A stretch of DNA of 27,647 nt from Ceratorhiza oryzae-sativae (GCA_030998015.1 JARWMV010000180.1:1-27647); one strand, 5' to 3'. Positions 1 through 9,573 are shown, numbered from the stretch's first letter. Translations and numbers: made by a program. Notes: a model not told the origin generated them from the letters alone.

Positions 1-179
1 AATAGTTAAAGCTCTTCACAACTCTTCTCCCGTGATGTTAAATCCCGGCAGGGCCACTAAAGTCCTACTTTATCGCCTACCTAATTGATTCGGCGCTTGT
101 ACAGGCTTATTGAGAGTTTGTTAGTTCCAGATTATTGCTTTAAAATATCATTCTATGCGAGAAAGTCTGTTAAATCTAA

Positions 180-330
180 GTTACAATTTTGTTAATCGTA
201 AAAACACTTAGAATTGGATCACTCGCAAGATTTGTAATTATTGACATAATAAAATCTTCAGAGACTTTACATGGTACATTTTATCAAAAATGAAGACAAA
301 GTCCATTTATCTAACTAACTATTTCTCCCA
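180..330 (+). ncRNA. Group I intron catalytic core (nad2 intron)
   Basis: The segment around 255-272 (cttcagagactttac) matches the conserved R element of group I introns, and 291-304 (gaagacaaagtcc) matches the S element; GACTTT and AAAGTC can pair as P7. The core lies upstream of the HE ORF, so the ORF would sit in the P9 region. The 3' splice site is inferred just before nad2 exon sequence at about 1739. Sequence before 180 is probably earlier intron or exon, but I cannot fix the 5' border. Confidence 0.6.
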
Positions 331-559
331 GCGAGTAAATTTCTGGATATATGATCAACCCAGAATCCCATAATTTAATCCTTTTATCTCTAATTCCTAT
401 ATCAAATTTAAATAAACAAAATTATTCTATTCATAATAGCAACCATTTAGGCTCATACCTAGCTGGACTCATTGAAGGCGATGGCTCCATTTATACCCCC
501 TTAAATGCTGTTGACTCTAAAGCTACTAAAAATGTGCCTTACATTGAAATAGCTTTTGA

Positions 560-807
560 CCCGTGCACGCCTGCGAACGCCCTGGCTTAAGCCAAGCAAG
601 CTTGGCTCATATTGACCTTAAGGTCAATAATCAAGCCAAGGCGGCCCTGGCGTGCGCGCGGCGTCTGATTCCGAGGTACCCTGGAACTTAAAGTTCCAGG
701 GTACCTCGCAATACCTCGCCGCGAACGCGGCCTCGATAACCAAACCCCTCGGGTCAACAGCATGTATTTATATATAAATACAATGCTGGATGACCCTAAG
801 CGGGGGT
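560..807 (+). mobile_element. GC element B1 (248 bp), TSD TTGA
   Basis: Begins CCCGTGCACGCC, ends GCGGGGGT; contains stems gaggtaccctgg/ccagggtacctc and gtatttatatataaatac. Flanked by TTGA at 556-559 and 808-811. Removal with one TTGA restores the HE frame. Confidence 0.9.
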
Positions 808-1273
808 TTGATATTAGAGATCTTCCCCTTATTAAAAAAATACAATCTGTTTTAGGAGGTGGTTACATTGCCACAAGATCTAATGGCTTAAGTGGTAGAT
901 TCGTTGTTAAAAAACAAGATATCTTATTGAGATTAGTAAATTTAATTAATGGTCATATGCGAACTCCTAAAATAGAAGCTCTTCACCGCCTAATTGCTTG
1001 GTTGAATCTTAACCGAAATGAATCAATTCCTTTATTAGGAAAAGATTAATCACCATTAAGAGATTCCCCATGGTTATCTGGTATGTTGGAGGCTGATAGT
1101 TCTTTCTACTCTACATGGAAGTTAAATGAAAAAGGTATGCTAATAGGTTTAGTGTATTACCTCAGACTAACACAAAAACAAATCTATACTCGAAAATTAG
1201 ACCCCAGTGTAAATGAATCAATTTTTCCTTTAATGGAAGAAATAGCTGATTTATTTAAAACAAAAGTAATAGT

Positions 1274-1445
1274 CCGCCGGCGTTAGAGGGAATCCTAAAG
1301 ATTCCCTCGTAGAAAATGACGACCGTTCGTCATTTTCAGCCGGCGGCTAAATATCGATATTATGCCGCGCACTAGCAATCGCAAACGGTTGCGATTGCTC
1401 ACGTTGGTTGGTGGGACAAGTCCCACCAGCAACTAACGCGCGCGG
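1274..1445 (-). mobile_element. GC element A1 (short, 172 bp)
   Basis: Multi-hairpin element with imperfect terminal inverted repeats (CCGCGCGCGTTAG / CTAACGCCGGCGG) and internal stems gtgggac/gtcccac, gcaatcgcaa/ttgcgattgc, aatatcgatatt, gaaaatgacga/tcgtcattttc and gagggaatc/gattccctc. Inside the nad2-intron HE; exact removal restores the frame. Confidence 0.9.
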
Positions 1446-1738
1446 AGATAGATCTTATTATGTAGAAAAAGCTTTTGGGGTAAGAACTGATACATTGGAG
1501 TCAAGAGTAGAATTATTTAAATATTTAAATAAATATCCTCTATTCGGTTATAAATATTTCTATCAAGTTAATTTAGAGAAAATTCATGAATTAGCTATTA
1601 GTAAAGAATATAAAACAATAGAGGGTAGAGATAAGGTTATAGAGTATAGTCATTTACTGAAATATGACGTGAATAAACATACTTGGGAACATTTAAATGG
1701 ATTTTATCAAATTTACCCGCCGGTCGAATAGAGATTCG

Positions 1739-2092
1739 GTACCACCACTATTAGGATTTTTTGGAAAACAATCAGTTCTTTATGCATCAATGAGTACAGG
1801 ATACTATTTCCTTTCTCTAGTAGCTATTGTGGTAAGTGTAATTAGTGCATCATATTATCTAAGAATTATTAGAGTAATTTTTTTTGATGCTTCTACAGAT
1901 TCAACTACAACAAACTCAACAATTGCGAACAAAGTTCTTGCCAACGCCGAATTAATGAATAAATCAATTATTCAAAATTCACATAGCTTTGTCATAGCTA
2001 CATTAACTTTATCTATAATTTTATTCTTCATCAAACCAACTTTAGTACTAAATAGCATTCAACTACTTGCTCTATCAATGTATAATATCTAA
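1739..2092 (+). CDS. nad2: NADH dehydrogenase subunit 2, 3' terminal exon
   Basis: C-terminal part of the complex I membrane subunit ND2 in the inner mitochondrial membrane. The exon opens with [10 protein letters not shown], the conserved PPLxGFFGK block, followed by hydrophobic segments ([20 protein letters not shown]) and the ND2-typical [13 protein letters not shown] at 2090-2092. The reading frame continues upstream into intron sequence, so the exon start at about 1739 is inferred from homology. Two bases separate its stop from the nad3 ATG, the close nad2-nad3 pairing seen in many fungi, so the two are likely co-transcribed. The 5' part of nad2 lies outside the window. Confidence 0.9.
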   Translation, partial: VPPLLGFFGKQSVLYASMSTGYYFLSLVAIVVSVISASYYLRIIRVIFFDASTDSTTTNSTIANKVLANAELMNKSIIQNSHSFVIATLTLSIILFFIKPTLVLNSIQLLALSMYNI

Positions 2093-2094
2093 AT

Positions 2095-2679
2095 ATGTCA
2101 AGTTTACTATTACTGTTTATATTTGTTCCTGTTTTAACAGGTATACTATTGGCTTTAAATCTTTTATTAGCCGTCCACAGACCAGATGACTCTAAGGTAT
2201 CCGCTTATGAATGTGGGTTTTCTCCGATCTATGGTCAAACTCGAAGTCCATTTCATGTGCAATTTTACTTAGTCGGAATATTGTTCCTTATTTTTGATCT
2301 TGAAATTCTGTTAATATATCCCGCCTGCGTTAGTTTATACCAAGTGTCTTCTTACGGTTTTTGGATTCTTATTATTTTCTTTGGGATCCTTACTATAGGA
2401 TTTGTATTGGAAATAGGATCCGGAGTATTGTACTTTACTGATCAAAAAACTTCTTTGGATAACCTACGTCCTGCAGATGATTTACAAACTAAAATCCCCT
2501 CCCCTATAATAAACCCACTCTCTCAATGGGCTGTTTTAGGACTAGTTTTAATTAATAACCTCGACTGTCTTAATTCTTTATCTTTAACTAATGATTTATC
2601 TTTTGCTTCTAACTTTGCTGAAATACAAACACTTATTTGTTTGGCAGCTCCAATAATTGGTATAGAATCAAGTAAATCT
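2095..2679 (+). CDS. nad3: NADH dehydrogenase subunit 3 with unusual in-frame C-terminal extension
   Basis: Residues 1-118 are a recognisable ND3 (complex I membrane subunit): the conserved loop with S-A-Y-E-C-G-F, then [14 protein letters not shown] and the third membrane segment ending [12 protein letters not shown]3 is normally about 110-140 residues. Here no stop follows: the frame stays open a further ~77 codons, with two hydrophobic stretches (around AVLGLVLI and [10 protein letters not shown]), until GC element A2 at 2680, which supplies an in-frame stop at 2776-2778. Removing 2680-3111 exactly (432 nt) joins this frame to the LAGLIDADG_2 HE beginning at 3112, so the extension may be the start of an in-frame mobile ORF. 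I do not recognise the extension itself. The start ATG is 2 nt after the nad2 stop. Confidence 0.9.
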
Positions 2680-2901
2680 CCGCGCGCGTTAGTTGCTGGT
2701 GGGACTTGTCCCACCAACCAACGTGAGCAATCGCAACCGTTTGCGATTGCTAGTGCGCGGCATAATATCGATATTTAGCCGCCGGCTGAAAATGACGAAC
2801 GGTCGTCATTTTCTACGAGGGAATCTTTATGGGAGGTAGCCTGGACCATGAGACTCATGGTCAAGGCTACCTCATCTGAGGATTCCCTCTAACGCCGGCG
2901 G
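2680..2901 (+). mobile_element. GC element A2 (long, 222 bp)
   Basis: Family A with the extra 50-bp hairpin (ggtagcctggaccatgag...). It ends the nad3 extension by supplying an in-frame stop at 2776-2778. Confidence 0.9.
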
Positions 2902-3111
2902 GACCCGTGCACGCCTGCGAACGCCTTGGCTTGCCAAGGCGGCCCTGGCGTGCGCGCGGCTCGCCGCGAACGCGGCCTCGTTAACAATGCCCACGGGTCG
3001 TTGACCCTCCGCTCTATTACCCCTGCCAAGACGTGCGCTAAAGCGCAGTTCTCTAGGCAGGGCGGCTGAAATCTTGGGTTACACCTAAGATTTTAGCCGA
3101 TAGAGCGGGGG
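2902..3111 (+). mobile_element. Composite element J1
   Basis: Starts like family B (cccgtgcacgcc), then contains a K hairpin (cccctgccaagacg...) and a gctgaaatcttgggtt/ggtgtaa-type stem, closed by ccgctctat/atagagcgg. Also at 18491-18701 and mirrored at 21646-21856. Confidence 0.8.
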
Positions 3112-3157
3112 CATTATTACGATCTATTTTACCAAGATGGTAGAAAAATTGTTCCAC

Positions 3158-3329
3158 CCGCGCGCGTTAGTTGCTGGTGGGACTTGTCCCACCAACCAAC
3201 GTGAGCAATCGCAACCGTTTGCGATTGCTAGTGCGCGGCATAATATCGATATTTAGCCGCCGGCTGAAAATGACGAACGGTCGTCATTTTCTACGAGGGA
3301 ATCTTTAGGATTCCCTCTAACGCCGGCGG
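3158..3329 (+). mobile_element. GC element A3 (short)
   Basis: Inside HE; frame restored if C and G remain at the junction (cca-cCG-gga). Confidence 0.9.
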
Positions 3330-3434
3330 GGAGAATTATTGACACCTATTGGTTTGGCCTTTTTAATTTGCGACGACGGGGATTATAACAAAATAAGTCA
3401 AAGAGTCACTCTTAATACACAAAGTTTTACTAAA

Positions 3435-3575
3435 CCCAGCTAATCGATACCCCTGCCAAGACGTGCGCTAAAGCGCAGTTCTCTAGGCAGGGTGTAGATT
3501 TGCCTTCGCAAATCATCGATTAGTTGAGCCCTCCGCGCTTAGGCCGCCCTGCGGGCGATCAAAGAGCGCGGAGGG
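3435..3575 (+). mobile_element. GC element D1 (141 bp)
   Basis: Begins CCCAGCTAATCGAT, contains a K hairpin and tagatttgcc/gcaaatca stem, ends GCGGAGGG. Exact removal joins act-aaa to gaa-gag in the HE. Confidence 0.9.
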
Positions 3576-3653
3576 GAAGAGGTAGATCTTTTAGTTAAAG
3601 CTATGAATAGTAATTGGGACCTAGAATGTGTTGTTTACCAAACTAGAAAAGGT

Positions 3654-3825
3654 CCGCGCGCGTTAGTTGCTGGTGGGACTTGTCCCACCAACCAACGTAA
3701 GCAATCGCAACCGTTTGCGATTGCTAGTGCGCGGAATAATATCGATATTTAGCCGCCGGCTGAAAATGACGAACGGTCGTCATTTTCTACGAGGGAATCT
3801 TTCAGATTCCCTCTAACGCCGGCGG
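3654..3825 (+). mobile_element. GC element A4 (short, variant)
   Basis: Point variants (gtaagc, gcggaataat, ttcagattcc) relative to other A copies. Frame restored if C and G remain, recreating TCGA. Confidence 0.9.
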
Positions 3826-3913
3826 ATCTATTCCGAGAAAATCATTGCCTATTTTGCAAAAAATCTGTGCACCAAAAATGCCACGAATGATGATGTATAA
3901 ATTAGGTCTTTAG

Positions 3914-4079
3914 TTTACATTTGCCGCTTGCTGTTTCATCATCTTACTATTTCCAACAAAACTGGGAAAGTAAGTGGTTATCCTCTTTATGAATTCTCTG
4001 TAGCTAGTGCTGCTGGGACTGGACGAGTCATTGATCATTGTACAAATCTACTCCAAGGCTCTAAATATTATCAATTAGC
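3914..4079 (+). other. Unidentified ORF remnant
   Basis: No gene recognised. One frame is open from about 3950 to element A5 (residues such as [11 protein letters not shown] and [11 protein letters not shown]). It has protein-like composition but I cannot assign a family. Confidence 0.3.
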
Positions 4080-4251
4080 CCGCGCGCGTTAGTTGCTGGT
4101 GGGACTTGTCCCACCAACCAACGTGAGCAATCGCAACCGTTTGCGATTGCTAGTGCGCGGCATAATATCGATATTTAGCCGCCGGCTGAAAATGACGAAC
4201 GGTCGTCATTTTCTACGAGGGAATCTTTAGGATTCCCTCTAACGCCGGCGG
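4080..4251 (+). mobile_element. GC element A5 (short)
   Basis: Family A, between an unidentified ORF remnant and the cox1 intron core. Confidence 0.9.
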
Positions 4252-4633
4252 GTAATGGATAGTAAGGTTTTCAAAGATCGATCGAAAGATTATTTCGAAT
4301 AAGTATGTGTCGTGTTGTCTTGTTACTGTGGGAGAAATGGGTTCATTCTTCCGGTATTAGTGTCGCACCTCGCGATCCTAATGCTAACGGTGAAGTCTAC
4401 AATGTTCTATTGAGAGCGTAGAACAGTTGGTACAATTGTCAGATAATACCGTGGGAACCTTAATTTCCCGAACTCTAGTAAGAGCTCTAATTGGGAAAAT
4501 TAAGGACTCCGTAGAGGCCACACGTGACAACAAGAAATGAATGATCCGTCTACATTTCTTGTAAAATATGGTCCGATCCTATCCGTAAGGATAGCAACCC
4601 TAGAGTAGTCAAATACTCGAATAAATCAAAAAG
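4252..4633 (+). ncRNA. Group I intron, 3' portion with catalytic core (cox1 intron)
   Basis: A paired region around 4450-4505 is followed by an R-like element at about 4507-4522 (ccgtagaggccacac) and an S-like element at about 4565-4578 (aaaatatggtccgat), which could form P7. The segment ends with G (4633), the expected last base of a group I intron, directly before cox1 exon sequence that resumes at T-Y-Y-V-V-A-H. About 4331-4433 also has a short open frame (ending L-L-R-A-stop) that I do not recognise. Confidence 0.6.
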
Positions 4634-5116
4634 ACATACTATGTGGTAGCACACTTCCACTACGTTCTATCAATGGGGGCAGTATTCGCCCTATTTGCAG
4701 GTTTCTACTATTGGACACCTAAAATCATAGGTAAAACATATAATGAACTACTAGGAAAAATCCATTTCTGGACAATGTTCTCGGGGGTTAATTTAACATT
4801 TTTTCCTCAACATTTCCTAGGCCTTGCTGGAATGCCACGAAGAATCCCTGATTACCCAGATGCATTTTCCGCCTGGAATGCGATTTCAAGTTATGGATCA
4901 ATCATATCTGTTTTCTCTACAGTTCTATTTGGTTATATTATTTACGATACATTCGTAAATGGTAAAGTAGTCGCAAACAACCCATGGGCAATCCCTTCTT
5001 ACTTTACTTCAAGTCAAGAATTTAATAACGAATCTCAAGTAGCTAGTTCATTAGAATGGGCATTGGCTAGTCCAACACCATTCCACGCATTTAATATGTT
5101 ACCCGTGCAATCTTAA
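4634..5116 (+). CDS. cox1: Cytochrome c oxidase subunit 1, 3' terminal exon (copy 1, intact)
   Basis: C-terminal part of COX1, the catalytic heme-copper subunit of complex IV. The exon starts at [13 protein letters not shown]; the two histidines of H-F-H-Y are the conserved heme a3 and heme a ligands. It continues through [28 protein letters not shown] and [12 protein letters not shown] to a TAA stop (5114-5116). The start is not a translation start: the exon follows a group I intron 3' end. No upstream cox1 exon exists on this strand in the window; nad3 and an HE occupy that place. The upstream exons must lie elsewhere, with trans-splicing as one possibility, or this is a displaced 3' end. 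All Trp codons are TGG. Confidence 0.93.
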   Translation, partial: TYYVVAHFHYVLSMGAVFALFAGFYYWTPKIIGKTYNELLGKIHFWTMFSGVNLTFFPQHFLGLAGMPRRIPDYPDAFSAWNAISSYGSIISVFSTVLFGYIIYDTFVNGKVVANNPWAIPSYFTSSQEFNNESQVASSLEWALASPTPFHAFNMLPVQS

Positions 5117-5502
5117 ATATAGCATGTTCGCAGCACGCTATGCAGCTGCCCAGGCCTGCACAGCAGTTTACAGGAAAATTCTTCCTCTATAAGTTAAATG
5201 CCCAGATCAAAATGGTAAAAATGGCATAATTTTCTCGGCTTGGCCGAGGAATTGTGTCCAAATCACTCGATTAAGTTAAGAACCCCTTTAGACCTTAATA
5301 CCTTTAGCTGTAATGCCTGTTGGATTGACGAATTCCAAAATGTAGTGGGATTTTATGTCTGGTTATTTAACTACCACCTGATCATCAAGGATTTATGAAG
5401 TTGGCACATATTAAGAGGAAATATGGGGATAATTAATAATTATCCCCATTTTACATAAAAGAGATAAAAACAACCAGAAAGCTTTTCAGCACCAGCGTCA
5501 AT
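5117..5502 (+). other. cox1 3' flank, partly duplicated; no gene seen
   Basis: About 5189-5291 recurs with few changes at about 16701-16801 after the second cox1 copy. It includes a small hairpin (tcggcttggccga). A second hairpin at about 5424-5451 (tggggataatt / aattatcccca) could be a processing or termination structure. No coding frame or tRNA recognised. Confidence 0.5.
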
Positions 5503-5506
5503 ATGA

Positions 5507-5754
5507 CCCGTGCACGCCTGCGAACGCCTTGGCTTAAGCCAAGCAAGCTTGGCTCATATTGACCTTAAGGTCAATAATCAAGCCAAGGCGGCCCTGGCGT
5601 GCGCGCGGCGTCTGATTCCGAGGTACCCTGGAACTTAAAGTTCCAGGGTACCTCGCAATACCTCGCCGCGAACGCGGCCTCGATAACCATACCCCTCGGG
5701 TCAACAGCATGTATTTATATATAAATACAATGCTGGTTGACCCTACGCGGGGGT
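5507..5754 (+). mobile_element. GC element B2 (248 bp), TSD ATGA
   Basis: Flanked by ATGA at 5503-5506 and 5755-5758; lies just before the degenerate cox1 exon. Confidence 0.9.
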
Positions 5755-5781
5755 ATGAAAATAAATAGCCAATAAAAGAAT

Positions 5782-5939
5782 ATGTGGCTGTTAACAACAA
5801 ACACTAAACAAGTTATTTCATCAATGGGAGCAGCATCTGCTCTATTTGCAGGTTTATACTATTGGACACTAAATATCGTAGGTAAAATGTACAATGAACT
5901 AATAGGGGAAAACCGTTTCTTGGGTTTGTTTGCTAGGGT
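5782..5939 (+). pseudogene. cox1: Degenerate cox1 exon (copy 2, exon a)
   Basis: From about 5815 the frame aligns with COX1: S-M-G-A-A-S-A-L-F-A-G-L-Y-Y-W-T-L-N-I-V-G-K-M-Y-N-E-L, then a weakly matching N-R-F-L-G-L-F-A-R-V. The preceding part reads T-N-T-K-Q-V-I-S instead of A-H-F-H-Y-V-L-S, so both heme-ligand histidines are gone and the sequence is about 10 nt longer there. The exon ends with GT at 5938-5939; joining to T at 12936 gives F-A-R-V-N-L-T-F-F in frame. Downstream the frame runs straight into a LAGLIDADG HE. It cannot encode active COX1. Confidence 0.75.
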
Positions 5940-6218
5940 CTTTCTAATGACCAATAATAAATACAAGAACCATATTAATAAAAGGGCTATATCAAATTAT
6001 ACTACTAATTCTCATAATACACTAGACCCTTGGTTCGTAACAGGTTTCTCAGACGCAGAATCCTCATTTTCAGTTTCATGTCATAAAAATGATAAATTAA
6101 AAATAGGATGGGAATTACAGCCTACTTTTTCTATTGCATTGCACATAAAAGATTTAGATATTTTATTGAGAATAAAATCATTTTTTAATGAAGTAGGGCG
6201 AATAAAAATAGATAAAGT

Positions 6219-6390
6219 CCGCCGGCGTTAGAGGGAATCCTAAAGATTCCCTCGTAGAAAATGACGACCGTTCGTCATTTTCAGCCGGCGGCTAAATATC
6301 GATATTATGCCGCGCACTAGCAATCGCAAACGGTTGCGATTGCTCACGTTGGTTGGTGGGACAAGTCCCACCAGCAACTAACGCGCGCGG
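6219..6390 (-). mobile_element. GC element A6 (short)
   Basis: Inside LAGLIDADG_1 HE; two junction bases needed for frame. Confidence 0.9.
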
Positions 6391-6514
6391 GGGTACAATA
6401 TGTTGTAACTAGAGTTAAAGATTTAAATGAAATAATAATTCCTCATTTCAAAGAATTCATTTTAATGACTCAAAAACGAGTTGATTTTAATTTATTTAGT
6501 TCAATAGTTGAACT

Positions 6515-6686
6515 CCGCCGGCGTTAGAGGGAATCCTAAAGATTCCCTCGTAGAAAATGACGACCGTTCGTCATTTTCAGCCGGCGGCTAAATATCGATA
6601 TTATGCCGCGCACTAGCAATCGCAAACGGTTGCGATTGCTCACGTTGGTTGGTGGGACAAGTCCCACCAGCAACTAACGCGCGCGG
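6515..6686 (-). mobile_element. GC element A7 (short)
   Basis: Inside LAGLIDADG_1 HE; keeping C and G recreates TCGA and restores the frame. Confidence 0.9.
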
Positions 6687-7050
6687 AAGAACACTTAAAC
6701 AGGTAAGGATTTATTAGAATTTTAATTCTTAAATCCAAATTGAATTTAGGATTAACAACAGAACTGGCTAACATATTAAATGAATCTCAAGCTGAATCTT
6801 GTAGCAGTGTGATTTTAGACAGAGAAATCGTCAGAGTTACCGAAGAGTTGAATCCTTTATGGGTTGCAGGTTTCGTGTCCGGTGACGGATCTTTCTTTGC
6901 TCATGTAAGCAAAGATAGTAAACACAAAATAGGTTATAGAGTCGATCCTGGCTTTTCAGTGGGATTAAATTCCAGAGATACTGATTTGATTGAAAATCTA
7001 GCCAAATTTTTCGACTGTGGAGTAATTTTTAATTATAAAGATAGACCTGT

Positions 7051-7222
7051 CCGCCGGCGTTAGAGGGAATCCTAAAGATTCCCTCGTAGAAAATGACGAC
7101 CGTTCGTCATTTTCAGCCGGCGGCTAAATATCGATATTATGCCGCGCACTAGCAATCGCAAACGGTTGCGATTGCTCACGTTGGTTGGTGGGACAAGTCC
7201 CACCAGCAACTAACGCGCGCGG
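7051..7222 (-). mobile_element. GC element A8 (short)
   Basis: Inside LAGLIDADG_1 HE; one junction base needed for frame. Confidence 0.9.
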
Positions 7223-7403
7223 GCTGTAAGAAAATTATCTGACATTGCAAATGTCATTATTCCATTTTTTAATAATTATCAAGTACAAGGAATTAAAAGT
7301 TTAGATTTCGCAGATTTCTCTGAAATAATCTCTTTAGTTAAAAACAAAGACCATTTAACCGAGGATGGTTTAAGTAGAATACAAGAAATAGTGTCAAATA
7401 TGA

Positions 7404-7651
7404 CCCGTGCACGCCTGCGAACGCCTTGGCTTAAGCCAAGCAAGCTTGGCTCATATTGACCTTAAGGTCAATAATCAAGCCAAGGCGGCCCTGGCGTGCG
7501 CGCGGCGTCTGATTCCGAGGTACCCTGGAACTTAAAGTTCCAGGGTACCTCGCAATACCTCGCCGCGAACGCGGCCTCGATAACCATACCCCTCGGGTCA
7601 ACAGCATGTATTTATATATAAATACAATGCTGGTTGACCCTAAGCGGGGGT
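7404..7651 (+). mobile_element. GC element B3 (248 bp), TSD ATGA
   Basis: Flanked by ATGA (7400-7403 and 7652-7655). Removal with one copy restores the HE C-terminus. Confidence 0.9.
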
Positions 7652-7681
7652 ATGAATCAAAGAAGAACTCTATAATTCATA

Positions 7682-7921
7682 CCGTCGCGTTGGGACCGCC
7701 CGAATGGTTTCGGTCCAGCAAGATTTTATAAATCTTGCATGGAAGGATTCCATAGGAATCCTTGGCCAAAACCACCCCCAAACAATGCAGCGTAGCTGCA
7801 CATGTTTGGGGGTGTTTTTGGAAATCGCATTTCGGGCGTCCCCAGCGCGGCCGGCGCGGCCGAGAGTGCATGATTTGGTGTCCCATTGATGGGACGCCAA
7901 ATCTACATGCATTCTCGAGTG
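7682..7921 (+). mobile_element. C-like composite element C0, with nested E hairpin
   Basis: Begins ccgtcgcg and ends attctcgag. Contains the ggtccagcaagatttt hairpin and an E element (7766-7821). Confidence 0.65.
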
Positions 7922-8139
7922 TAATATTATTATGCAGAGTTACCCTGTAGACCCCCAACAATTGACGGCAGTAGCAGCAATAGTACATGGACAGGGTACA
8001 AAACAATGTTCGTTGGAGTTTGTGCAAGGGGAAGAATATATTACGACACAGGTGGAAAAAGATATTTTTCTGACTCTGCTACTCCGGGAGGTTCTCCTGA
8101 CGAAAATTTTGTAATGTTTTTTGAAAATGTTAAATCTTA

Positions 8140-8176
8140 CCCGTGCCCGCCTACGATCGCAGCTCCGCCTCAAGCG
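8140..8176 (+). mobile_element. Short CCCGTGCCCGCC element, truncated
   Basis: Same left end as the 25351 element, also preceded by TCTTA. Removal to 8176 gives tct-tat-gcc in the GIY-YIG frame. Confidence 0.6.
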
Positions 8177-8233
8177 TGCCAAAAGAAATATTTATAAAAA
8201 ATTAAAAAACAAATCTGGAGTCTATTTATTTAA

Positions 8234-8747
8234 CCGTCGACCCCCGACATTGCCGCGCGCGTTAGTTGCTGGTGGGACTTGTCCCACCAACCAACGTGAG
8301 CAATCGCAACCGTTTGCGATTGCTAGTGCGCGGCATAATATCGATATTTAGCCGCCGGCTGAAAATGACGAACGGTCGTCATTTTCTACGAGGGAATCTT
8401 TATGGGAGGTAGCCTGGACCATGAGACTCATGGTCAAGGCTACCTCATCTGAGGATTCCCTCTAACGCCGGCGGGCATTACAATATCGGGGGGCAGACGG
8501 TGCGGCCGAGAATGCTTTGCATTCTTACCCCTGCCAAGACGTGCGCTAAAGCGCAGTTGCCTAGGCAGGGCGAGTACCGTCGCCGGTGACCCCCAATGAT
8601 TGCAATGCGCGCCACAAAACTTGTGGCGCCAGCGCGGCCGGCGTCTGATTCCGAGGTACCCTGGAACTTAAAGTTCCAGGGTACCTCGCAATACCTCGCC
8701 GAGAATCGAATGATTTGCGAAGGCAAATCTACATCGATTCTCGAGGG
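8234..8747 (+). mobile_element. Composite element C1 (514 bp)
   Basis: Begins CCGTCGACCCCC, ends ATTCTCGAGGG; carries A9, a K hairpin and a B-type stem. Exact removal joins ttt-aa to a-aac in the GIY-YIG frame. Confidence 0.85.
8253..8474 (+). mobile_element. GC element A9 (long), nested in C1
   Basis: Family A inserted between cgacattg and cattacaatatcgg of a C element. Confidence 0.9.
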
Positions 8748-8846
8748 AAACAAAATTACTAATGAGTTATATGTTGGAAGTAGTATTACTTTGTCAAGAA
8801 GAATGGCTGCACATTTTTTTCATGCAAGATCTAATAAAGAAACAAA

Positions 8847-9165
8847 CCGTCGACCCCCGACATTGCCGCGCGCGTTAGTTGCTGGTGGGACTTGTCCCAC
8901 CAACCAACGTGAGCAATCGCAACCGTTTGCGATTGCTAGTGCGCGGCATAATATCGATATTTAGCCGCCGGCTGAAAATGACGAACGGTCGTCATTTTCT
9001 ACGAGGGAATCTTTAGGATTCCCTCTAACGCCACAAAACTTGTGGCGCCAGCGCGGCCGGCGTCTGATTCCGAGGTACCCTGGAACTTAAAGTTCCAGGG
9101 TACCTCGCAATACCTCGCCGAGAATCGATGATTTGCGAAGGCAAATCTACATCGATTCTCGAGGG
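8847..9165 (+). mobile_element. Composite element C2 (319 bp)
   Basis: Same ends as C1. Exact removal gives aca-aat-att (T-N-I) in the GIY-YIG frame. Confidence 0.85.
8866..9032 (+). mobile_element. GC element A10 (short, right end replaced), nested in C2
   Basis: Matches family A to ctctaacgcc, then switches into the ccacaaaacttgtggcgcc segment of C elements: a recombinant end. Confidence 0.85.
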
Positions 9166-9573
9166 TATTATTTTGTATCGATCTATGAGAAAACATGGCT
9201 TAGCGAATTTTTCTTTAGCTATTTTGGAATTTTGTGATTCAGATTTAATTGTTTGTTCTGATTTAGAACAAAAATTTTTTCTCCTTTGGCCAGCTGTAAT
9301 TTAAATCTATCTTTCTAGATTTTTATTGTAGCCTTAATAGGCTTTCAAAATGGAACCTCTTACATGGATAAAATCCAGAAAAAACTTAAAAGAGATTCTA
9401 GATGCCAAAAATAATTTTTATGAGCAAAATTATATTTTCGATGGGCTTAACCAATTCTATGTCTGAATTGGGGGTGCTGGTGAGATCCTTTAGCAAGGAA
9501 TCCTGCCGGCGCTGATTCAATCCCTTAGCCTTTATTAATCTATGAAGAGATAAATAATCCGAGTCTTTTGACA

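Larger units (their letters stand above)
351..1731 (+). pseudogene. LAGLIDADG_1 homing endonuclease, interrupted by two GC elements and one stop
   Basis: Intron-encoded endonuclease of the two-motif LAGLIDADG_1 type. Motif 1 is LAGLIEGDGS (about 450-486) and motif 2 is WLSGMLEADSSF (about 1074-1109); the conserved block GGGYIATRSNGLSGRF and the C-terminal part with EKAFGVRT and KYPLFGYKY are present. Element B1 (560-807) interrupts it; removal with one TTGA copy restores A-F-D-I-R-D. Element A1 (1274-1445) also interrupts it; exact removal gives gta-gat-aga in frame. An in-frame TAA at 1047-1049 sits where relatives usually have Asn (G-K-D-stop-S-P-L). The ORF stops 7 nt before the nad2 exon. 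Apart from these breaks it aligns end to end with the family. Probably inactive as DNA-encoded, unless the elements are bypassed and the stop is read through. Confidence 0.8.
3112..3913 (+). pseudogene. LAGLIDADG_2 homing endonuclease, C-terminal part, split by three GC elements
   Basis: C-terminal two thirds of a LAGLIDADG_2 HE. Pieces: Y-Y-D-L-F-Y-Q-D-G-R-K-I-V-P (3112-3157); E-L-L-T-P-I-G-L-A-F-L-I-C-D-D-G with the second motif, then T-L-N-T-Q-S-F-T-K (3330-3434); E-E-V-D-L-L-V-K-A-M-N-S-N-W-D-L (3576-3653); S-I-P-R-K-S-L-P then [12 protein letters not shown] (3826-3913). Interruptions are A3 (3158-3329), D1 (3435-3575) and A4 (3654-3825). Exact removal of D1 gives act-aaa-gaa-gag in frame; A3 and A4 restore the frame if one C and one G of the borders are kept. 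No other stop or frameshift is present. Its N-terminal half is missing; the upstream frame is the nad3 extension. Confidence 0.8.
5940..7675 (+). pseudogene. LAGLIDADG_1 homing endonuclease fused to cox1 exon a, split by four GC elements
   Basis: Two-domain LAGLIDADG_1 HE in frame with the degenerate cox1 exon. Domain 1 has W-F-V-T-G-F-S-D-A-E-S-S-F (about 6031-6069); domain 2 has W-V-A-G-F-V-S-G-D-G-S-F-F (about 6860-6898) and ends N-K-D-H-L-T-E-D-G-L. Interrupted by A6, A7, A8 and B3. A6 and A7 restore the frame if C and G are kept at the junction, A8 if one base is kept. B3 is removed with one ATGA and yields S-N-M-N-Q-R-R-T-L-stop (7673-7675). One nonsense codon remains, TAA at 6704-6706, just before G-F-I-R-I. 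Fusion to the upstream exon is typical for HEs expressed by readthrough of the 5' exon. Confidence 0.8.

Noticed and set aside
4643..5116. cox1 ORF starting at GTG as a separate gene
   Set aside because: COX1 homology extends three codons upstream (T-Y-Y) to the end of a group I intron, so this is an exon, not a gene start.
7670..8197. Several overlapping ORFs of 60-116 codons
   Set aside because: They are frames through C0 and E palindromes; the only credible coding signal here is the GIY-YIG segment starting about 8006.
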